From JAOAPY01 sp041492185 (lineage in GTDB: Bacteria > Acidobacteriota > Blastocatellia > Pyrinomonadales > Pyrinomonadaceae), in contig JBGPWL010000011.1 of the NCBI GenBank assembly GCA_041492185.1, positions 11,664-75,663 on the forward strand: a DNA stretch of 64,000 nt. The letters run 5' to 3'. Below the pieces are notes generated by a model. That model did no database searches and had not been told where the DNA came from. It was given only the letters and a program-made list of their open reading frames with translations. Made by a program: the position numbers and the translations under genes. Positions 58,894 through 64,000 of the stretch are shown here, in pieces (position 1 is the stretch's first letter; every line of letters begins with the position of its first letter).

Positions 58894-60684
58894 TCACGAG
58901 CGCTGTTGTTGCGCAATGATGTGATCGGCGATGCGATCGGACATCGCACCAATCGTCAAAGACGGGTTCGGTCCAACCGGCCCCGGCATGATCGAGCCAT
59001 CGGCAACGTAAAGTCCGGAATAGTTGAAGACTTCTCCGTCGGAGCTGACAACTCCTTCGTTTTCATTGTCGGCCATCGGGCAACCGCCGAGCGGATGCGC
59101 GGTTAAGACCTGATGGAGGAACTCGTAAGCCGGATTCTCCATAAACTCTGCGTTGATAGCCTTGGCAATCGATCGGCCCACGCGAACTACGCGGTTGAAA
59201 TATTCCTGGGATTTCTTGATCTCCCAATCGCATTCCAGCCGGCCGCCTTTCAGATACAAATTGCCGTTCGGATAGTCTCGTCCCATCGTCAGGATCGGAA
59301 AGGAACTCATCGAGGCGCTGGCCGGTCCCAGCAAATCTGCAACCTCTCCACTGAGGTCGGCATCGTTACTGAGTCCAATCCTGTACTTGGCCGCGAGTTT
59401 GAGAAACTTAAGTCCGCGCGCCAGAAACGCAGGCACTCCGGCAATTTCGGATATCCAACTCATCAGATAAGGATTGCCGCCGTCTTCGACGTAAAAGCCG
59501 CGTCCCTGATCGCCATCGCCGTCGAGCGTGTCGCCAATGCGAATCGCGGACGTAATCACAGGGCCAAAACTGGGGTCCAGGCGACGCGGAACGCACTGGC
59601 CATTCTTCAGTTCCATGCTGTTTGCAATGAAAGAGAGCAAGTCGCCGTTCACATTGAAACGCGAGCCCAGCTTCTTGCTGAGTTTCGGAAAGTTCTGCCG
59701 ATTGCTGAGCAGTAAATAAGGTGAGCCGAACGTGCCGGCGCCGATTATCAAGCGATCGCACGTGATCTTGATTCTTGGCAGCGTCTTGATTTCGAGAGGT
59801 TTCCCCGCGTTTTTCAGATCGTGCTGAACGTAATGCACTGCGTATCCCTTGCCGTCGAGCGGCGCGAGCTCTTTTACTTCGCACAGCGTTCGCACTTCGG
59901 CCGGATGAGGTTTCTGATGAATCGCCGCAGTGATGTAGGTGTAGTCCAGCGTGTTCTTGCTGCCATAGTTGCAGCCGATGTCACACTCGCCGCACAGCCG
60001 GCAGGTCGAGCGCGGCATCTCGCGGCCTGCTTTCACCGTGTGGTAATTGGGAAAGTCTTCCTGGAGTTGGGCGCCCACAATCGCGGGATTGTCGGGAGGG
60101 TCGTCGTCGGGATGGGCGATATGTTTTGTGCGAAAGCTTACCGCCAGATTCAGCGGAATCCATCGATGCGTCCACTTTGGATCAAAACCGGGTATCGAAC
60201 TGAGCTTCTGTTCGGCTTCGATCATGGCCAGCGTCTTTGGCGTGTTGTTGTAAGGCTCGTGCTTGAGCGGATACTTCTGAACGTTCATCATTTTCTCGAC
60301 CCGCTCGTAATGTTTTTCGAGATCGTCGTAACCGACCGGCCACGATTCGTAGACGCCGTCTTCGCGACTCTCTTTCACAAACCATTTCGGGTCTTTGCGG
60401 ATGATGATGTTGGCGTAAATCAGCGAACCACCGCCCAGTCCACTGGACACGAGCGCGCCCGAGCCCTTGAAAGACCACGCGTCGAACATTCCGTAATAGC
60501 CTTCGCTCGGATCCCAGAAGTTTTTTCCGAGGTCGTAGGGCGCGCGCGGAAATGAATTCGGCGGATAGGCCTTGCCGCGTTCGAGTAAGCAAACGCGCAG
60601 CCCGGCCTCGGCCAACCGGAAGGCCATAACCGATCCGCCAAAGCCAGACCCGATAATCACGGCATCAAAGTGTTCGCTGCTCAT
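58894..60684 (-). CDS. GMC oxidoreductase, cholesterol-oxidase (ChoD)-like, copy 1
   Basis: A 596-residue protein. FAD motif VIIGSGFGGSVMAFRLAEAG, then GSGALVSSGLGGGSLIYANIII. The Cys motif C-x2-C-x2-C-x3-C (CRLCGECDIGCNYGSKNTLD) and the end (LTAHPLGGCPMADNENEG, LYVADGSIMPGPVGPNPSLTIGAMSDRIADHI) match ChoD-type enzymes. It is longer than copy 2, with extra sequence between the FAD and Cys motifs. Cytoplasmic by lack of a signal. Second gene of the cluster, transcribed just after the membrane metallophosphoesterase. Confidence 0.88.
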   Translation of the reverse strand: MSSEHFDAVIIGSGFGGSVMAFRLAEAGLRVCLLERGKAYPPNSFPRAPYDLGKNFWDPSEGYYGMFDAWSFKGSGALVSSGLGGGSLIYANIIIRKDPKWFVKESREDGVYESWPVGYDDLEKHYERVEKMMNVQKYPLKHEPYNNTPKTLAMIEAEQKLSSIPGFDPKWTHRWIPLNLAVSFRTKHIAHPDDDPPDNPAIVGAQLQEDFPNYHTVKAGREMPRSTCRLCGECDIGCNYGSKNTLDYTYITAAIHQKPHPAEVRTLCEVKELAPLDGKGYAVHYVQHDLKNAGKPLEIKTLPRIKITCDRLIIGAGTFGSPYLLLSNRQNFPKLSKKLGSRFNVNGDLLSFIANSMELKNGQCVPRRLDPSFGPVITSAIRIGDTLDGDGDQGRGFYVEDGGNPYLMSWISEIAGVPAFLARGLKFLKLAAKYRIGLSNDADLSGEVADLLGPASASMSSFPILTMGRDYPNGNLYLKGGRLECDWEIKKSQEYFNRVVRVGRSIAKAINAEFMENPAYEFLHQVLTAHPLGGCPMADNENEGVVSSDGEVFNYSGLYVADGSIMPGPVGPNPSLTIGAMSDRIADHIIAQQQRS

Positions 60685-60739
60685 TTTTGACAGTCGCCCC
60701 CTTTGGCTAAAGTAGAGCCATTGACTCTTCGCGATGGAA

Positions 60740-62686
60740 TCACACCGTCGGCTCGAGAGGAGCCCGCTCTACACCTGTGCCAGAGTCGGTCCTCTTCATG
60801 AAAATGGGCGGCTCGATGAGTTTGGGCTCGGTCGCTTTCGAATCGTCAGGAAGCATTTCGGGCCCGGTGCTCTGTCCGCGCGGTTTCCAATTCCGCGGCA
60901 CTCGCTTGATGCCGATCGGATAGATCGTCAGGTTGCCGTTGTAATCGATTTGCAGTCGCAAAAAGTTCTTCCAGTCCTCAACGCCCAGCGACGAGAAGGC
61001 TTCGTTTCCTTGGCGCCCGAAGAAGTTCAGTGATAACAACAGGTAAGCTCCCATGACGAACGACCCGACAACAAATCCGAGAACAAAAATGATCACAGCA
61101 GCGAGCAAAAACCTCATGTCCGGGCCAAAGTAATTACCTCCCGGCCAGGGAATGCGAAGGGTCCAGGTCTCACGTGTCGTATGCTCGGCGACCAGATACA
61201 CGGTAAGCAACGCAATCGAGACCGCCGCCACGCAATGCGCGACGCCATGCAAGCCTCCCATGATCCAATTGTAGACAGCGAAGTGCGTGTTGGTAAAAAA
61301 AACAAACCCGACGATGGTGGCCACGATCAGAAACAACGACAGCGGACTGTGCAGAAGGGTATTGAGGGCGGCGTAGGTGACGAAGCCGAACTGGTACTCC
61401 TCCTGCGATGTCAGATGGTCAATGGTGATAACAAGCGGAATCGTCAGCAGCAGGTAAAGCGCCGCGATCACTAAGCCGAATAACCAACTTCTGTTGCCCC
61501 GGAGGACAAAGAAGGGAAACAGCAGGTTGCGCCAACAGACTCGACTCGAATCTCTGGTTGACGGAAAACAGCCTTTCAGATCGAACACTTGATCCGGACG
61601 AGGTTTCGCGTCCGGGGCGTTTCCCGCGTCCAGATCTTTCTCGATAATTCTGTCGAGCTTCTTACCCAGCACTCCGGCATGCGTCGGATGAAGGAAAGCT
61701 CCGCCGCCACCTGCCGTGATTTTCTGAGTAGACTGATCCTGCGCTTCATGACGTCGATAGTGGTGCAAATCGCCCGCGATAAATACGGCGACATCTGCCT
61801 TCAATTTTTTTTCCAGTACCCTCAGATTGCTTTCGCTGTAGTTGGGATCGACGCCTTCGTATTGAGCCGCGCGGATCCAGTGAGGCTCGGCGTGGCAGAG
61901 AACGATGCTGGTCCTTTTGCCGGTCTTCTTTTTCTCCTCTTCCATGTGCTTCGAGAGTCGTTCGAAGTACTCCACCTGCGGCGCGTCAATATCCGAACCA
62001 AGCTGGAAATCAGTGCCGAGCAGCCACCAGTTGTGCGGCAGTTTCAGCGCGAAATAGCTGCGCTTTTGTCGTGTGCGCCAGCCGGCAAACCACGGGCGCG
62101 CTGTGAACAAACGCGTGAATGCCACCAGGCTGTCGTACCAGTCGTGATTTCCGGGAATAGCGAAGACGTGCGGGCTCGGAGCCCCCGTCGACCGCAGCGC
62201 GGTTTCGTAGGGAGCGACTAACCGTTCCTGATACGATTCGCGGCTGGCAGTCGGATAGACCTCATCGCCGCCAAAGATGAGAATGTCGCCTCGTTGAGTC
62301 TCAGTCGTGTCGTACTCCGTTCTTCCATCCGTATATTTGAATGACCGTTTCTCTCCGGCGAGGTAATAGGCAAGAGCATAGGTCGAATTCCATCCGTCGC
62401 CCACGTCGGCAACATAATCTATCCAGATCGAATTTCGTGGCCGGGCTGTGTCCGGCTCGCAAACTTCATGTCCGTCGTCTTTGTAGTAGTAGGTGTAATC
62501 GTAGAATTCCTGGTCGTCTTTAGAGGCCATCGCCTCGACCAGGCGGTGATCCGAATGGCGACCAAAGATTGTTGAGACAGCAACCTCGACCGCGGTTTGG
62601 GCTAACTGTTTTGGGTCGTACCAACCGACCATCGGCAATCGCTTGGGCTCAGCCAGCTTTTGCGTGCCCGCGGGTTGATTAGCCAT
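60740..62686 (-). CDS. Membrane metallophosphoesterase
   Basis: A 648-residue protein and the first gene of the minus-strand cluster. The phosphoesterase domain (about 85-360) has WIDYVADVGDGWNS, ILIFGGDEVYPTA, AIPGNHDWYDSL, IVLCHAEPHWI and VFIAGDLHHYRRHE, covering the metal ligands. From about 400, four or five membrane helices follow (LFGLVIAALYLLLTIPLVI, LFLIVATIVGFVFFT, VAAVSIALLTVYLV, FLLAAVIIFVLGFVVGSF). The tail is soluble and beta-rich. The arrangement suggests a membrane-embedded enzyme on a lipid-linked phosphate; the substrate is unknown. Confidence 0.82.
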   Translation of the reverse strand: MANQPAGTQKLAEPKRLPMVGWYDPKQLAQTAVEVAVSTIFGRHSDHRLVEAMASKDDQEFYDYTYYYKDDGHEVCEPDTARPRNSIWIDYVADVGDGWNSTYALAYYLAGEKRSFKYTDGRTEYDTTETQRGDILIFGGDEVYPTASRESYQERLVAPYETALRSTGAPSPHVFAIPGNHDWYDSLVAFTRLFTARPWFAGWRTRQKRSYFALKLPHNWWLLGTDFQLGSDIDAPQVEYFERLSKHMEEEKKKTGKRTSIVLCHAEPHWIRAAQYEGVDPNYSESNLRVLEKKLKADVAVFIAGDLHHYRRHEAQDQSTQKITAGGGGAFLHPTHAGVLGKKLDRIIEKDLDAGNAPDAKPRPDQVFDLKGCFPSTRDSSRVCWRNLLFPFFVLRGNRSWLFGLVIAALYLLLTIPLVITIDHLTSQEEYQFGFVTYAALNTLLHSPLSLFLIVATIVGFVFFTNTHFAVYNWIMGGLHGVAHCVAAVSIALLTVYLVAEHTTRETWTLRIPWPGGNYFGPDMRFLLAAVIIFVLGFVVGSFVMGAYLLLSLNFFGRQGNEAFSSLGVEDWKNFLRLQIDYNGNLTIYPIGIKRVPRNWKPRGQSTGPEMLPDDSKATEPKLIEPPIFMKRTDSGTGVERAPLEPTV

Positions 62687-63735
<1,049 letters not shown>

Positions 63736-64000
63736 ATGAATATTTCAACTTCAACATCCATCTTTAAATTCGTCACGATTAGAAGTGCAACCGACGAGGT
63801 CACCAGCCAACCTGAACTTGAAATTCAACCGACGACAGACTTTGTCAAATCTCTCATTGACATTATTGAGAGCGACAAGAAACAGCCCGAACAGATTCAA
63901 TTGATTAATCAGAAGTTGCAGGCCTATATTCAAAGCACCAGTTTCTTTAAGAGCAAAGGGACGGTCGTGGAGATAACAGGTAGAATTGGGCCAAACTTCA
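63736..64000 (+). CDS. Unknown protein, 5' part only (partial)
   Basis: An ATG at 63736 with GAAAGAAG upstream opens a frame that runs off the right edge (88 codons visible). The start is ISTSTSIFKFVTIRSATDEV. A helical stretch (FVKSLIDIIESDKKQPEQIQLINQKLQAYI) and a beta-like stretch (GTVVEITGRIGPNF) follow. No family recognised, and no signal peptide. Lower GC than the oxidase cluster. It is the first gene to the right of the tRNA-Cys fragment. Confidence 0.6.
   Translation, partial: MNISTSTSIFKFVTIRSATDEVTSQPELEIQPTTDFVKSLIDIIESDKKQPEQIQLINQKLQAYIQSTSFFKSKGTVVEITGRIGPNF

Overview
The window looks like chromosomal DNA of a soil-type Acidobacteriota, probably class Blastocatellia. This is inference from gene content. 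It has a VWFA-related protein of the acidobacterial type (26.2 kb), a CxxC zinc-ribbon/TonB-C protein of a kind common in that class (33.2 kb), many secreted TPR or helical-repeat proteins and hydrolases, an exosortase-like C-terminus at the left edge, and many dispersed palindromic repeats between genes. Base composition is moderately GC-rich and coding density is ordinary.

Layout. 0-5 kb: the end of an exosortase-like membrane protein, a large secreted protein with a papain-like Cys/His/Asp triad followed by TPRs, and an overlapping exported protein. 4.9-6.1 kb: a PG-binding/M23 protein that lacks both catalytic histidines, and tRNA-Leu(UAA). 6.2-15.2 kb: Fur, a 2Fe-2S ferredoxin, a lipoprotein M28 peptidase, UspA, an IPMDH-family dehydrogenase, CinA, an acetoacetate-decarboxylase-like protein, a small lipoprotein, GrpB, a REP-associated tyrosine transposase between inverted repeats, and a dienelactone hydrolase. 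15.5-30.5 kb: an N-acyl-D-amino-acid deacylase, a DUF433/DUF5615 toxin-antitoxin pair, a duplicated 100-residue domain found once alone and once fused to a putative metal-dependent domain, an S41/TPR protease, DUF711 with an M20 peptidase, the VWFA protein and a helical-repeat protein. 30.5-40 kb: an amidohydrolase, SthA, TonB-C, a FAD oxidase, a DUF1778/GNAT toxin-antitoxin pair, an APC permease, a beta-propeller and an MBL hydrolase. 40-47.3 kb (minus strand): an ECF sigma factor with three VOC proteins, one of them fused to a short N-terminal helical region, then RNA polymerase omega, a peptide-type ABC binding lipoprotein, a CapA-like lipoprotein and an orphan membrane protein.

47.5-63.3 kb is the most notable part. 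A contiguous minus-strand cluster of eleven genes carries two cholesterol-oxidase-type GMC flavoenzymes, two membrane-anchored RoxA-like di-heme cytochromes each next to a small membrane protein, an Old Yellow Enzyme reductase with a Cys cluster, an acetoacetate-decarboxylase-like protein, an alpha/beta hydrolase and two metallophosphoesterases. A hemerythrin gene lies just downstream. The whole block is bounded by two same-orientation copies of the 3' half of a tRNA-Cys gene, which is the form of integration-site scars. The block reads as an oxidative pathway for a hydrophobic, sterol- or isoprenoid-like substrate, perhaps acquired as an island. The substrate and the island origin are inference. 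No integrase is visible in the window.

Dispersed inverted repeats of at least five families lie between genes. Short repeat units also appear to have been absorbed into two reading frames.
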